A stretch of 62,091 nt of DNA from an uncultured Armatimonadota bacterium (lineage in GTDB: Bacteria > Armatimonadota > Fimbriimonadia > Fimbriimonadales > Fimbriimonadaceae). The position numbers and the translations under genes are program-made. This document shows, piece by piece, positions 35,344-44,519 of this stretch. The notes under the pieces are model-generated. The model was not told where the DNA came from, did no database searches, and saw nothing but the letters and a program-made list of their open reading frames with translations. The DNA is taken from contig CAILEM010000123.1 of assembly GCA_903833215.1 (NCBI GenBank), forward strand, positions 1 to 62,091, in the 5' to 3' direction. The number at the start of each line of letters is the position of its first letter. Position 1 is the stretch's first letter.

Positions 35344-35386
35344 CGACACGTCCGTCAATATTCCTGCATGGACGTGTCGACTGTTT
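35344..35386. terminator. shared hairpin between convergent gpx and rhodanese genes
   Basis: CGACACGTCC (35344-35353) and GGACGTGTCG (35370-35379) form a perfect 10-bp stem, followed on the plus strand by ACTGTTTT. It spans the rhodanese stop codon and can serve both strands. Confidence 0.7.
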
Positions 35387-35708
35387 TGGCCCAACCATTA
35401 ATTCCGGTTGTTAAATTCCGCACGTTGGCAAAACCTGCCTGAATGAGATAGCTCGTCGCCTGAGCGCTTCTCCCACCCACGCGACACATGACAACGTATT
35501 TCTTGTCCTTCGTCAGTTCCTCAACATGCCCAGGCAGTTGGGCCAATGGAATGTGGACCGTATTCTTGAGAGTACTGATCTTAAGTTCATAGGCCTCGCG
35601 AACGTCGATGATGGTAGGGGGGTTCTGGCCGCGAAGCTCAGCGTGAAGTTCTTTTGGAGAGATTGAAGGGATCATTAGGTTAGTTTTCAAAGCGACACAT
35701 CCGCTCAC
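35355..35708 (-). CDS. rhodanese-like sulfurtransferase domain protein
   Basis: Single rhodanese domain: IIDVREAYELKISTLKNTVHIPLAQL, then the active-site loop CRVGGRSAQATSYL. It moves sulfane sulphur through the active Cys. GTG at 35708 overlaps the recG stop (GTGA). An in-frame ATG at 35675 gives the more typical N terminus MIPSISPKELHAEL. Either way it is coupled to recG. Confidence 0.9.
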   Translation of the reverse strand: MSGCVALKTNLMIPSISPKELHAELRGQNPPTIIDVREAYELKISTLKNTVHIPLAQLPGHVEELTKDKKYVVMCRVGGRSAQATSYLIQAGFANVRNLTTGINGWAKTVDTSMQEY

Positions 35709-38005
35709 GAGATTGTGAGAACGGCGGCATCGCTACGCTTCTGGCGCACTTTGACGAGAATTCCTGCGTTTTCGGGAAGAGCAAGCTGGGGGTCCTGGTC
35801 GACGAGTTTCATGGCTGCTTGCCGAGCCACCTCTAGCATTCTGCCATCTTGAACAAGGTCTGCGATTTTATAATCAAGATTTCCAGACTGTTGAGTGCCT
35901 AGCATGCTTCCGGGCCCCCGGAGTTCCAGGTCGATTTCGGCAATTTTGAAACCGTCCGTCGTACTCGTCATGGCATCGATTCTAGCCCTACTGTCTTCGC
36001 TCTTCGTATCTGCGATCAGCACGCAGTAACTCTGCTGGGAACCTCTACCGACGCGGCCACGCAACTGATGAAGTTGAGAAAGACCAAAGCGATTCGCATC
36101 CTCAATTACCATGACCGAACTGTTGGGGACATCGACGCCAACTTCGATCACCGTGGTACTCACCAAGATATCGAGTTCATGGCGACGAAATTGTTCCATC
36201 ACTTCTTCTTTTTCGCGAGGCTTCATCTGCCCGTGAAGCAATCCAACCCGTTGGTTGATGAAAACACCAGTGTCCAAGCGATAGTGTAAGTCGGTAGCGG
36301 CTTGCGCCATCATTTTTTCGCTCTCACTGACCATTGGACACACAAAATACGCTTGACGCCCTTCTTCAATGAGCTTGCGGACACCTTCGTAGACTGAGTT
36401 TCGATCCTGTGGAAACTTTGAATGGGTCTTGACTGGCTTGCGTCCAGGTGGCAATTCATCGATCACCGACACATCAAGATCCCCGTAGAGGGTCATCGTC
36501 AAGGTCCTCGGAATGGGAGTTGCCGTCATGACAAGAACATCTGGATTCCCGAGCCCTTTGTCGCGCAAAGCCTTCCTTTGAAGCACTCCAAATCGATGCT
36601 GCTCGTCGACAATCACCAAACCCAAATTAGCGAATTGCACATCGTCTTGAATGAGTGCGTGAGTGCCGATGGCGAGGCTAACACTTCCCGAACGAGTGCG
36701 CTCCGCTGTCTTTCGCTTCTGGGAGGCAGTGAGTTTTCCAATGAGTAACTCAACTTCAATGCCAAGCGGCTCAAATAACCGGTGGAGATTCGCAAAATGC
36801 TGCTCCGCCAAGATTTCGGTAGGAGCCATCAAAGCAGCCTGGTATCCGCAGCGAATTGCGGCGAGAATGCAGCATGCCGCCACAGCGGTTTTGCCTGATC
36901 CAACGTCACCTTGAACCAGGCGATTCATCGGCACTGGGCGTTCCATATCACCCCATATCTCTCCAATGACTCGACGTTGCGCTCCAGTCAGGTCGAATGG
37001 AAGCATCTGGTGGATCTGATCCCACAGGGGCTCTCCCATGTATTTCGACCTCTGCTCTTCCACAAATAAGTGAGCTGGCTGAATGTTCGCCTCGACGACC
37101 GCCGGTTTAGAAGTCGCACCATTCAATGCGTCGCCCTTTTCGGAGCCAAAGGCAGATTTGGCGCGAGAGAGTGCTTCAGCGGAGCGTTTCTTCTTGGATT
37201 CTTTCGGAGTCGGCTCGGCCGCCAAAATTACTCCTGGATCCTTGCCAAGAAGTAGGTCTGATATCGGAAAGGAAATTCCCAGTTCCTGCTTGGTTTCCGC
37301 CCGTCTCATCGCAAGGGCTGTCTGCATCAGAAAGAATTCCTCAAAGACAAGGCGTCGCCGTGCCTCAAGGCGATAGTCTTCTGATTCAGGTAAATGAATT
37401 TGTTCGAGACACCATCGGAGGTCTCTCAAGCCTTCCGCTCGAAGCAGCGACTCTGGCAGAAAGTCTTGTACGAGGTGGAGATAATTCTGAACCGCCGACT
37501 TGGCCGCCCGTCGCATCACTTTTTGCTGAAGGCCTTCTGTAAGTGGATATACGGGCACAATGCGAGCGAAATCCTCAGGGTCGTCTTCTTCCGTCAGGGA
37601 TTCCCATTCTGGTGCGGCTATTTCGTAGTTCCAGTTCGTTTCCTTAACCTGACCATATGCAATGACGTCGCCCTCGACCTTTTCGAGCATCGACTTGATC
37701 CACGGCTGGTTGAACCAGGTCAATGCGATCACACCCGTTCGATCCTTGAGCAGGGCTTTTAAGACAACGGTGCCCCCGCGAGTTGGCCGAGCTTCTACAT
37801 TTACAATGCGCCCTCGAACAGTGATCCACTCACCGGGACGAACTAAGGATATCGGGGGAATGTTTCGCCGATCTTCATAGCGGCGTGGCATGTGATACAG
37901 CACATCACCAACCGTGTTCAACCCAAGCTTTCGCATTGGCGTGGCGGCTCTCGGCCCAACTCCCTTTAGGAATTGAACTTCAGTATCTAGAGTCTGGGGA
38001 AACAT
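35705..38005 (-). CDS. recG: ATP-dependent DNA helicase RecG
   Basis: 766 residues. Branch-migration helicase that remodels stalled forks. N-terminal wedge/OB domain (EWITVRGRIVNVEARPTRGG), Walker A GDVGSGKTAVA, DEQHRFG box, ATPIPRTL motif III, and the C-terminal QLRGRVGRGSQQSYC. Between wedge and helicase is a Lys/Ser/Ala-rich insertion (~residues 255-300) of low complexity, which I take as a flexible linker. It overlaps the rhodanese gene by 4 nt. Confidence 0.97.
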   Translation of the reverse strand: MFPQTLDTEVQFLKGVGPRAATPMRKLGLNTVGDVLYHMPRRYEDRRNIPPISLVRPGEWITVRGRIVNVEARPTRGGTVVLKALLKDRTGVIALTWFNQPWIKSMLEKVEGDVIAYGQVKETNWNYEIAAPEWESLTEEDDPEDFARIVPVYPLTEGLQQKVMRRAAKSAVQNYLHLVQDFLPESLLRAEGLRDLRWCLEQIHLPESEDYRLEARRRLVFEEFFLMQTALAMRRAETKQELGISFPISDLLLGKDPGVILAAEPTPKESKKKRSAEALSRAKSAFGSEKGDALNGATSKPAVVEANIQPAHLFVEEQRSKYMGEPLWDQIHQMLPFDLTGAQRRVIGEIWGDMERPVPMNRLVQGDVGSGKTAVAACCILAAIRCGYQAALMAPTEILAEQHFANLHRLFEPLGIEVELLIGKLTASQKRKTAERTRSGSVSLAIGTHALIQDDVQFANLGLVIVDEQHRFGVLQRKALRDKGLGNPDVLVMTATPIPRTLTMTLYGDLDVSVIDELPPGRKPVKTHSKFPQDRNSVYEGVRKLIEEGRQAYFVCPMVSESEKMMAQAATDLHYRLDTGVFINQRVGLLHGQMKPREKEEVMEQFRRHELDILVSTTVIEVGVDVPNSSVMVIEDANRFGLSQLHQLRGRVGRGSQQSYCVLIADTKSEDSRARIDAMTSTTDGFKIAEIDLELRGPGSMLGTQQSGNLDYKIADLVQDGRMLEVARQAAMKLVDQDPQLALPENAGILVKVRQKRSDAAVLTIS

Positions 38006-38100
38006 CGACTACGAGTAAATACGTTCTGAACCGCCAACCCGGCGCACATAAGTCTACGATTTCGACAACGACGCCTCATGCACCGACACTGGCATCGCAG

Positions 38101-38126
38101 CCCATCATGAGCGTCACAATGATGGG
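38101..38126 (+). repeat. inverted repeat just before the PLP-enzyme start
   Basis: CCCATCAT and ATGATGGG, spaced 10 nt, end 3 nt before the ATG at 38130. In RNA the hairpin would sit on the ribosome entry site. As DNA it could be an operator. Confidence 0.45.
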
Positions 38127-38129
38127 CAG

Positions 38130-39299
38130 ATGGATTTCAGTCAGGAATTGGGATGGAGTACGTTACTCCAACACTTTGGTGAAGACGAAAAGATCAAGGG
38201 TGCTGTCACGCCCCCCATCTTCCAAAACTCGCTCTTTGTCTTCGACAAGATGGATGAATTGTTGGATGCCATGGCCAACCACCCAGCCGGGCCACAACAT
38301 CACTACAGCCGCGTAAGCAATCCGTCCGTCGATCTTGCCGAAAGAAAGATCGCAAAGCTGGAAGGCACCGAGGCGTGCAAACTCACCGGTTGCGGTCAAG
38401 CAGCATTGACGATTGCAATCATGAGTTGCGTCAAACAGGGCTCGCATGTTGTGTGCGTCGATACTTGCTACGGCCCCGTCAAATCGCTGCTTTCAGACTA
38501 TCTGCCCCGATTCGGTGTCACCCACACGTTTGTGAACGGCAGTGAGATTCAAGAGGTCGTGGATGCGATCCGACCAGAGACAACCGCCATTTACCTTGAG
38601 TCTCCCAGCAGCCTTGTGTTTCAAATGCAGGACATGGAAGCCATCGCGAAGATTGCCCACGAGCGTGGCATCAGCACAATTTGCGACAACACCTACAACA
38701 CGCCACTGCATATGCGACCACACGAGCTGGGAATCGATCTCGTATGCCATAGCGCTACCAAGTATCTCGGTGGGCATAGCGATATCACTGCCGGTGCCGT
38801 CTGCGGAAGCCAAAAGCGAATTGACAAGATCATTCGCGAGGAGATCAATCTCCTAGGATCGATCCTGCATCCGTTCCAGTCATGGTTACTCAACCGGAGT
38901 CTGCACACACTACAACTGAGGCTCAAGCAGCATGAGGCGACGGGCAACTCCGTCGCGACTTGGCTCAACGATCGACCCGAAATCGCTCGGGTCAACCATA
39001 TTAGTCTTCCCTCCTACCCCCAGCGAGAACTCTATCTCAAGATGATGAAAGGATCAGGTGGGCTATTTTCTTTCGAGCCTAAAGTCCAAGACCCCATAAA
39101 AGTAAAGGCATTCGCTGACGCACTCAAGATCTTCCAGCGTGGAGTCAGTTGGGGAGGTTTTGAGAGTCTGGTGGTTGCACTTCCAGTTCAACCCCTTGGT
39201 TACGACTCTCAAAAGTGGATCATACGGCTTTTTTGCGGGTTGGAAGACGCTCAGGACTTGATCGCCGACATCGAATCGGCGATTCATCAACTCGCCTAG
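38130..39299 (+). CDS. Cys/Met-metabolism PLP-dependent enzyme
   Basis: 389 residues of the gamma-family (cystathionine gamma-synthase/lyase, methionine gamma-lyase). Landmarks: HHYSRVSNPSVDLAERKIAKLEG, the Asp-containing TICDNTYNTPL, and the PLP-lysine motif HSATKYLGGHSDITAGAV. The exact reaction cannot be set from motifs. The region after the Lys differs from classical MetB/MetC, and a lyase acting on cystathionine-like beta or gamma substrates is most likely. The TAG stop overlaps the stop of the convergent amidase gene (CTAG). Confidence 0.9.
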   Translation: MDFSQELGWSTLLQHFGEDEKIKGAVTPPIFQNSLFVFDKMDELLDAMANHPAGPQHHYSRVSNPSVDLAERKIAKLEGTEACKLTGCGQAALTIAIMSCVKQGSHVVCVDTCYGPVKSLLSDYLPRFGVTHTFVNGSEIQEVVDAIRPETTAIYLESPSSLVFQMQDMEAIAKIAHERGISTICDNTYNTPLHMRPHELGIDLVCHSATKYLGGHSDITAGAVCGSQKRIDKIIREEINLLGSILHPFQSWLLNRSLHTLQLRLKQHEATGNSVATWLNDRPEIARVNHISLPSYPQRELYLKMMKGSGGLFSFEPKVQDPIKVKAFADALKIFQRGVSWGGFESLVVALPVQPLGYDSQKWIIRLFCGLEDAQDLIADIESAIHQLA

Positions 39300-39958
39300 T
39301 TCTTGTTCTGCCCGTAGTACATGGGCAATCCCAAGTAGGCAAGCCGTTTCCAAGGGAAATTCGCCGGGTCAATTTTTCGGCCCGGCGGAATGGCAATGAA
39401 CTCATGACTGACGATCTGTTTGATCGGGAAACGTCGTCGCATTTCGGCGATGATTCCGCAGAGAGCTTGAAGTTGAGTCTCGGGATACCCATCTTTGCCG
39501 TCATCAAGGTTCACGAGTTCAATACCGATTGAATAGTGATTAACACTGGGTCTTCCCGCAGCGTCTTTGCTGACGCCCGCGTGCCATGCCCGTTGAAACG
39601 TCGAGACGTTTTGAATAATGGAACCATCCTTTCCAATCGTAAAGTGCGCACTGACTGGGTTCGTCTTGGTTCGCTGAAAGACCTCAGTCGTCTTTTCGAG
39701 TGAAGGGATTGCCGTGGAATGAACAACGATGGTGTCGACGACGGATCCCTTCTGCCTTTCGTCGCAGTTTGGCGACTGAATCCAAGAAATCTGGAGGTAC
39801 CCCGGATCTTTCCAATCCTTTTCGGCAGGCATCGGCGTCCTAGGGTCCGGCACAAACGGAACAAGCCGTTGCCCCTGAACCACCTTTGGCATCGACTCAA
39901 CGTTGATCGCAATCATTGGCGAATAGACAGCTAACGAAAAAGCGAGGCCAAGAAGCAT
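39296..39958 (-). CDS. N-acetylmuramoyl-L-alanine amidase (Amidase_2)
   Basis: 220 residues with an N-terminal hydrophobic segment (MLLGLAFSLAVYSPMIAI), so probably exported or membrane-anchored. The Amidase_2 core has zinc ligands in DTIVVHSTAI and WHAGVSKDAAG and the downstream IDPANFPW, plus the family SIGIELVN strand. It cleaves the amide between MurNAc and the stem peptide. It could feed sugar to the MurK/MurQ recycling pair ~4 kb away. TAAACC lies 6 nt before the start (near match to the leaderless pattern). Confidence 0.93.
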   Translation of the reverse strand: MLLGLAFSLAVYSPMIAINVESMPKVVQGQRLVPFVPDPRTPMPAEKDWKDPGYLQISWIQSPNCDERQKGSVVDTIVVHSTAIPSLEKTTEVFQRTKTNPVSAHFTIGKDGSIIQNVSTFQRAWHAGVSKDAAGRPSVNHYSIGIELVNLDDGKDGYPETQLQALCGIIAEMRRRFPIKQIVSHEFIAIPPGRKIDPANFPWKRLAYLGLPMYYGQNKN

Positions 39959-40045
39959 TTGGCAGGTTTACCACAACCAAAGTGGAAACCACGGCTGAGA
40001 TTCTTCTATGGAACGCATCCATTTCGCGCTACAGTATTTGACCTT

Positions 40046-41578
40046 ATGCGACGTGTACTTCTTGGGCTTGCGTTTCTGTACTCAACGGCATACGCAACCG
40101 TACATTACAAATTAACGCCGCAAACCGCATCTCATTCGATCCTTGTCTCTATGACAATCGACTCCCCGAATCCATCTGAGAGTTTTCAAATTCCCGCCTG
40201 GTGCCCTGGTTACTACCAAATCGCTGAATATCAAGACAAGATCTTTGATCTTCGTGCGTCGGATTCAACCAGCGCCTCGCTCCAGATCGACAAACCGGAC
40301 CCGCGAACATGGAAAGTTCACGCGAACCCGAACCACAAACTCACTCTGTCCTATAAGGTAGTAGGAGACGACTCTGGACTTGGTTTCTTTGCCGTTCATG
40401 TTGGCGACGACAATGCGTTCATAAACGGGGCCGCCGCCTTTTTGTACGTCGACGGGCGCAAACGAGAGGCTGTCGATTTGCGAGTGGTCAATCCGAATGG
40501 GTGGGAAATCGCCACCGCAATGGATTCTACTAGTGAGAACAGTTTCAAAGCAGATGGCTACGACGAGTTCATTGACCACCCTCTTCAACTTGGGACGTTT
40601 CAGAGAAAGAAATTCAGAATCGATGGCATCCCGTTCGAAGTTATCTTTGTTTCACCCAGAAGCACTCCCAACTGCGATGTTGATGGTGAAACCGAACGAA
40701 TTCGCACAGTGAGCATCCCTGCCCTCAAGATGTTCAAGGGTGCGGCGTTCAAGCGGTACGTATACATTCTTCACCTCGAGGTTGGCAACTTCTCTGGAGG
40801 TCTGGAGCATCGTGCTTCGAACGTTCAAGCTGTCGCCAATGGTCCCGTGCTTCATCTCGATGACCTGGCAGCACATGAGTATTTTCATGCCTGGAACGTC
40901 AAGCAGATTCGCCCAGCGGTGCTCGGTCCGTTTGACTACTCACGTCCCCAGAGAACGGCAAATTTATGGTTTGCCGAGGGCGTCACCGATTACTACTCGA
41001 AGCTCCACACCTTTCAAAGCGGTCTGCAATCAGAAAAGTGGCTGATCGCACAACTCGCGGACCAGATGCAGCAACTCCAAGTGAGCCGCACCCGGAAGAC
41101 AACGAATTTGGAGCAAGCATCCAAAGGGTGTTGGGAGGCCGACGGGTTCAGCGTTGGAGACTTAAGCTACTACACGAAGGGTCTGCTGGCAGGATTCATA
41201 TTGGACAGCGCCATTATCGACGCGACAAACGGGCAAAAGAACCTCGACGACCTCATGAGGCTACTGTTTCTTCAGCATGAGTTACCCAACGCCGGATACG
41301 AAGAAGATGACTTGCGGGTGGCAATCAACGATGTCGCAGGAACGGACTTTTCGGACCTCTATCGTAAGATGATTCGTTCGACAGATGAATTGCCCTACGA
41401 GCTTTTGTCCAAGATAGGCCTTCGAGCTGTTCATACAACAAAAGGCATCTCTGAACCCAATGATGGAAGCACTCCAGATGTCACCAGCGGCATGACTCTT
41501 CAACTCGATCCTGCCGCTACACGTCACGCGAAGCATCTCTACCAAATCTGGCTACATCGTAAGTACAGCGTCGAATAG
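40046..41578 (+). CDS. M61 (glycyl aminopeptidase-like) family peptidase
   Basis: 510 residues. Signal peptide MRRVLLGLAFLYSTAYA, an N-terminal beta-sandwich, and an M1/M61-like catalytic domain with HEYFHAWNVKQIRP (HExxH) and the third ligand Glu in WFAEGVTDYY. The usual C-terminal PDZ domain of M61 peptidases is missing or vestigial, as the protein ends soon after the helical domain. The longer frame opens at TTG 39959, but ATG 40046 gives the clean signal peptide. TACAGT is 10 nt upstream. Its 3' end overlaps the convergent gene by 27 nt. Confidence 0.88.
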   Translation: MRRVLLGLAFLYSTAYATVHYKLTPQTASHSILVSMTIDSPNPSESFQIPAWCPGYYQIAEYQDKIFDLRASDSTSASLQIDKPDPRTWKVHANPNHKLTLSYKVVGDDSGLGFFAVHVGDDNAFINGAAAFLYVDGRKREAVDLRVVNPNGWEIATAMDSTSENSFKADGYDEFIDHPLQLGTFQRKKFRIDGIPFEVIFVSPRSTPNCDVDGETERIRTVSIPALKMFKGAAFKRYVYILHLEVGNFSGGLEHRASNVQAVANGPVLHLDDLAAHEYFHAWNVKQIRPAVLGPFDYSRPQRTANLWFAEGVTDYYSKLHTFQSGLQSEKWLIAQLADQMQQLQVSRTRKTTNLEQASKGCWEADGFSVGDLSYYTKGLLAGFILDSAIIDATNGQKNLDDLMRLLFLQHELPNAGYEEDDLRVAINDVAGTDFSDLYRKMIRSTDELPYELLSKIGLRAVHTTKGISEPNDGSTPDVTSGMTLQLDPAATRHAKHLYQIWLHRKYSVE

Positions 41579-43375
41579 AACCGCTAGCGCGGCACCAACC
41601 CCAACGGTTAGCGCGCTCAGCAAGAACGACGGATGCAAACACCCGAACCCAAACGAAGCGATGGCGACAAAAGGCAGAGCAGTCCGGCGGTCGTCAAGTT
41701 TGACAAGTTTTCGGAGTTGGTGAAAGAAGAACCTGAAACCAAAAATCGCGGCCCCGCATGCCATCAGTATGCATATGGCCAGACTGACACTGCTAATAAA
41801 GTCTACGTAGTATGCCAAGTTCACGCCGACACGATCATGACTCGAGCGGATGAGCCCTAACGGTGCCCAGATGAATCCTCCAGTGTAGATCGGAATCCAC
41901 GACGTTGGCCATGCGACAAACCCAATGAGCATCGGCCAGCTAAATAAGCCTTCGCCAATAACCGTGGCAGCAACTGAAATAAACGAAAGCGCTCCAAGGT
42001 CAGCGATCCACCACGTTTTGAGTGCTAGGCCACAAATCAACAAAGCAAGACTCGTGATTCTTCCTACCCAAACAGAACTACGTCCACAGCCGCGAAAGCT
42101 AGCGATAAAACCCGTCAGGTATCCGAGCAATGCTCCAAGGGAAATCGCGGAAACGGCAGAAGGACGGGAACAAAAGACTGGACTAAGAAAGCTCCAAATT
42201 GGATCTACCGAGCAAATGACGCTTAAGCCAATCGCAAATACTGCCAAAAGAGGGTGTGCACGTGGCAGCCTGCGCTTCATAACAATAGACATCCCGCGCG
42301 AAGCCAAAGTCAGCAGGGCCACGGATAGGGATATCCAAAGCCACCCATAATCGACTCCAAGGGTTTTGCCGAGAAATCCAGCAAGCACGACGGCAGCCGG
42401 TGAAAGCAGGACACCTGAAAGTAGAGTCGGCAAAGCAAGATTGGTTCGCTCTGAGGTGACGACCGTAACCGCCCAAATGCATAGCCCCGCGGAGAGGATC
42501 ATCCACAAAGCGCCGATGAGAAAGCTGCTTCGCTTGTTGATCTCAAGAAACCGATTCGCACCAGGCCAATTTCGCAGACTCACCTCTTGGACTTCAAATT
42601 TGCCCGGATGCAATAAAAATGGAACCAGCAATCTAGCCTTCAGAAGTCCGGGAACGACGAAGTCGGTGCTTTTTGCCACGAGCGCGCTGTCCGCTGACGT
42701 TCTCAGGGTTTTGCCAGCGATCGCCCATTCTGATCCCCGTAACCAGTAGCGGGTCCACGGTGTTTCTGGTAGCGGTGGGTATTCGACAACAAGAATACGA
42801 CCACGAGTTCGCCTCGAAATCTCTGCGATCTCGTCCCAACTGTAAGCCTCGGTCACCATCAAACAATCTTTAGGCCAGTTCGGCTCCGAGATTCGAACTG
42901 GCCTGACAATGGGCGAATCAAAGCCCAGCGCAATTCGCAACGCATTCGGACTCACCGAACCCGAATCTTTGACGAGAACCTCTGTTCGAACCAGTCCGAG
43001 ATTCTCACCGCGAACGGTAAAGTGCCCCCGTGAAATCAGTTGCTGATAGTTGCGTGAGCGCCACGCCTTACCGCCTTCAACGAGATCAAATTGAAAGTCC
43101 GCCGAGCTTCCAACCCAATTGTCACCGGTTGCTATGGACAGAAGGCGCCCCCCATTGCTGTCATTCATCGATGGCGGCCATAGCACCCACTGTGGTTGCC
43201 AATAGTTCATCGGATTCACATTGGGCCCGGCCAACGAAGGTTGGATGAGGACAAGAACGTTATTCGACTGAGTTGAGGCAACGGGTCCAGCAAAACACAG
43301 CCCAACTGCTAGTGCCCACACGAAAATCCCAATCAACGCCTTCATGACCACATTCCGAGGTTGTGACTTCGCCAT
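41552..43375 (-). CDS. polytopic membrane protein with large N-terminal extracytoplasmic domain, unknown function
   Basis: 607 residues. A signal-type helix (second Met at residue 11: MKALIGIFVWALAVGLCFAG) is followed by a ~260-residue beta-rich extracytoplasmic region containing several Trp-Pro pairs (QPQWVLWPPS, RISEPNWPKD). About ten membrane helices then run from residue 285 to the C terminus. No known family recognised. The architecture resembles sensor-coupled permeases, but no motif supports a function. Its 3' end overlaps the convergent M61 gene. Confidence 0.7.
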   Translation of the reverse strand: MAKSQPRNVVMKALIGIFVWALAVGLCFAGPVASTQSNNVLVLIQPSLAGPNVNPMNYWQPQWVLWPPSMNDSNGGRLLSIATGDNWVGSSADFQFDLVEGGKAWRSRNYQQLISRGHFTVRGENLGLVRTEVLVKDSGSVSPNALRIALGFDSPIVRPVRISEPNWPKDCLMVTEAYSWDEIAEISRRTRGRILVVEYPPLPETPWTRYWLRGSEWAIAGKTLRTSADSALVAKSTDFVVPGLLKARLLVPFLLHPGKFEVQEVSLRNWPGANRFLEINKRSSFLIGALWMILSAGLCIWAVTVVTSERTNLALPTLLSGVLLSPAAVVLAGFLGKTLGVDYGWLWISLSVALLTLASRGMSIVMKRRLPRAHPLLAVFAIGLSVICSVDPIWSFLSPVFCSRPSAVSAISLGALLGYLTGFIASFRGCGRSSVWVGRITSLALLICGLALKTWWIADLGALSFISVAATVIGEGLFSWPMLIGFVAWPTSWIPIYTGGFIWAPLGLIRSSHDRVGVNLAYYVDFISSVSLAICILMACGAAIFGFRFFFHQLRKLVKLDDRRTALPFVAIASFGFGCLHPSFLLSALTVGVGAALAVLFDAVLTM

Positions 43376-43622
43376 TCTAACGGTGTTTGGGTCTACGCAT
43401 GTTCACCCAAGGCGTTAGGGTGGCGTGATTTCCAGGCGTTGTGTTAGCAATCACAGCATTGCAAGAATTCAGGCGTCTCATGTCAACTCGGTACCGCCTC
43501 ACCTAAAAGTTTTACCTTGTAAGTCTGCGTCCCCAATTTGTTAAGGCACGTCCCCCTTTACGCTTCATTCGCCAGGTTTGGCTGGTACATTACGTGGTGG
43601 CACCTTATGGGGCCGGTTTCAC

Positions 43623-44519
43623 ATGAGTGTTTATGTGGGTTTGGACTGTGGTGGATCGTCGAGCCGCGTATTAGCGGTGGACGAATCTGGCGCAATTGTA
43701 TTTCAAGGGCAATCTGGAGCTGCGAATCTAGTATCGACTCCCGAGCCCCGACTCAAGCGTAATCTGAACAATGCAACTCGCGGCTGCGAGAAAGCTGACT
43801 TTGTTTGCGGGTGCTTCGCCGGACTGTTAGGTGACGAAACCCGAACGCAGGCCGAGGAATTGTTGCGGCAGTGCTTTCCAGGGTCCGAAGTCCGTGCCGA
43901 GCCAGATTACACAGCCGCTTTTTACGCCTCACCACCTGATACCGATATTTGTGTCATCGCAGGAACGGGTTCACTCGTGTGTTCGAAGGGCGAAAAAGGA
44001 GTGGTCAAAAGCGGGGGGCGCGGATATATTCTCGGCGACTACGGCTCAGGCTTCCACTACGGGCGAGATGCTCTGGTTCATTACCTCGACCATCCAAAAT
44101 CCTGTTCCTCGGTCTTGCGACATGCCGTGGTAGACGTTTTTGGAACCGACGCTGAGACGAAAATTGTCTCGGCGTTGTATAAATCTGGAACGGCTCCTCA
44201 GATCCTGGGCAGGCTTGCCCGCATCTTGGGCTCCGACGCCACTGCTGGCGAGACCTACGCAATTGAGAGTCTGGAACGCAACACACTCGCCCTCGCGTCG
44301 GTAGTAAGGGAGCATCTGACACGTTACATGCAGCCAACCGAATCCTTGTCCATAAGCCTTGCTGGAGGTATGTGGAAAGGTCCGCAGATCTTTAAGACCC
44401 ACTTCAAACAAGTACTCGACGAGTTGATGCCTGGCATCGAAATCACCCTAAATCGCATCACCAAGCCGCCCTTGTACGGCGCGCTAGAACTGGCAAAGGA
44501 GCTAAGAGTTGGGAACTGA
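43623..44519 (+). CDS. BadF/BadG-type N-acetylglucosamine/N-acetylmuramic acid kinase (MurK/NagK-like)
   Basis: 298 residues from ATG 43623 (MSVYVGLDCGGSSSRV, the phosphate-1 loop). Further ASKHA-family motifs: VIAGTGSLVCSKG (phosphate 2) and SLAGGMWKG (adenosine loop). Such kinases phosphorylate GlcNAc or MurNAc at O6. It is translationally coupled to murQ (11-nt overlap), so MurNAc is a plausible substrate, as with clostridial MurK. The frame is open to 43578, but that start lacks the family N terminus. Confidence 0.88.
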   Translation: MSVYVGLDCGGSSSRVLAVDESGAIVFQGQSGAANLVSTPEPRLKRNLNNATRGCEKADFVCGCFAGLLGDETRTQAEELLRQCFPGSEVRAEPDYTAAFYASPPDTDICVIAGTGSLVCSKGEKGVVKSGGRGYILGDYGSGFHYGRDALVHYLDHPKSCSSVLRHAVVDVFGTDAETKIVSALYKSGTAPQILGRLARILGSDATAGETYAIESLERNTLALASVVREHLTRYMQPTESLSISLAGGMWKGPQIFKTHFKQVLDELMPGIEITLNRITKPPLYGALELAKELRVGN

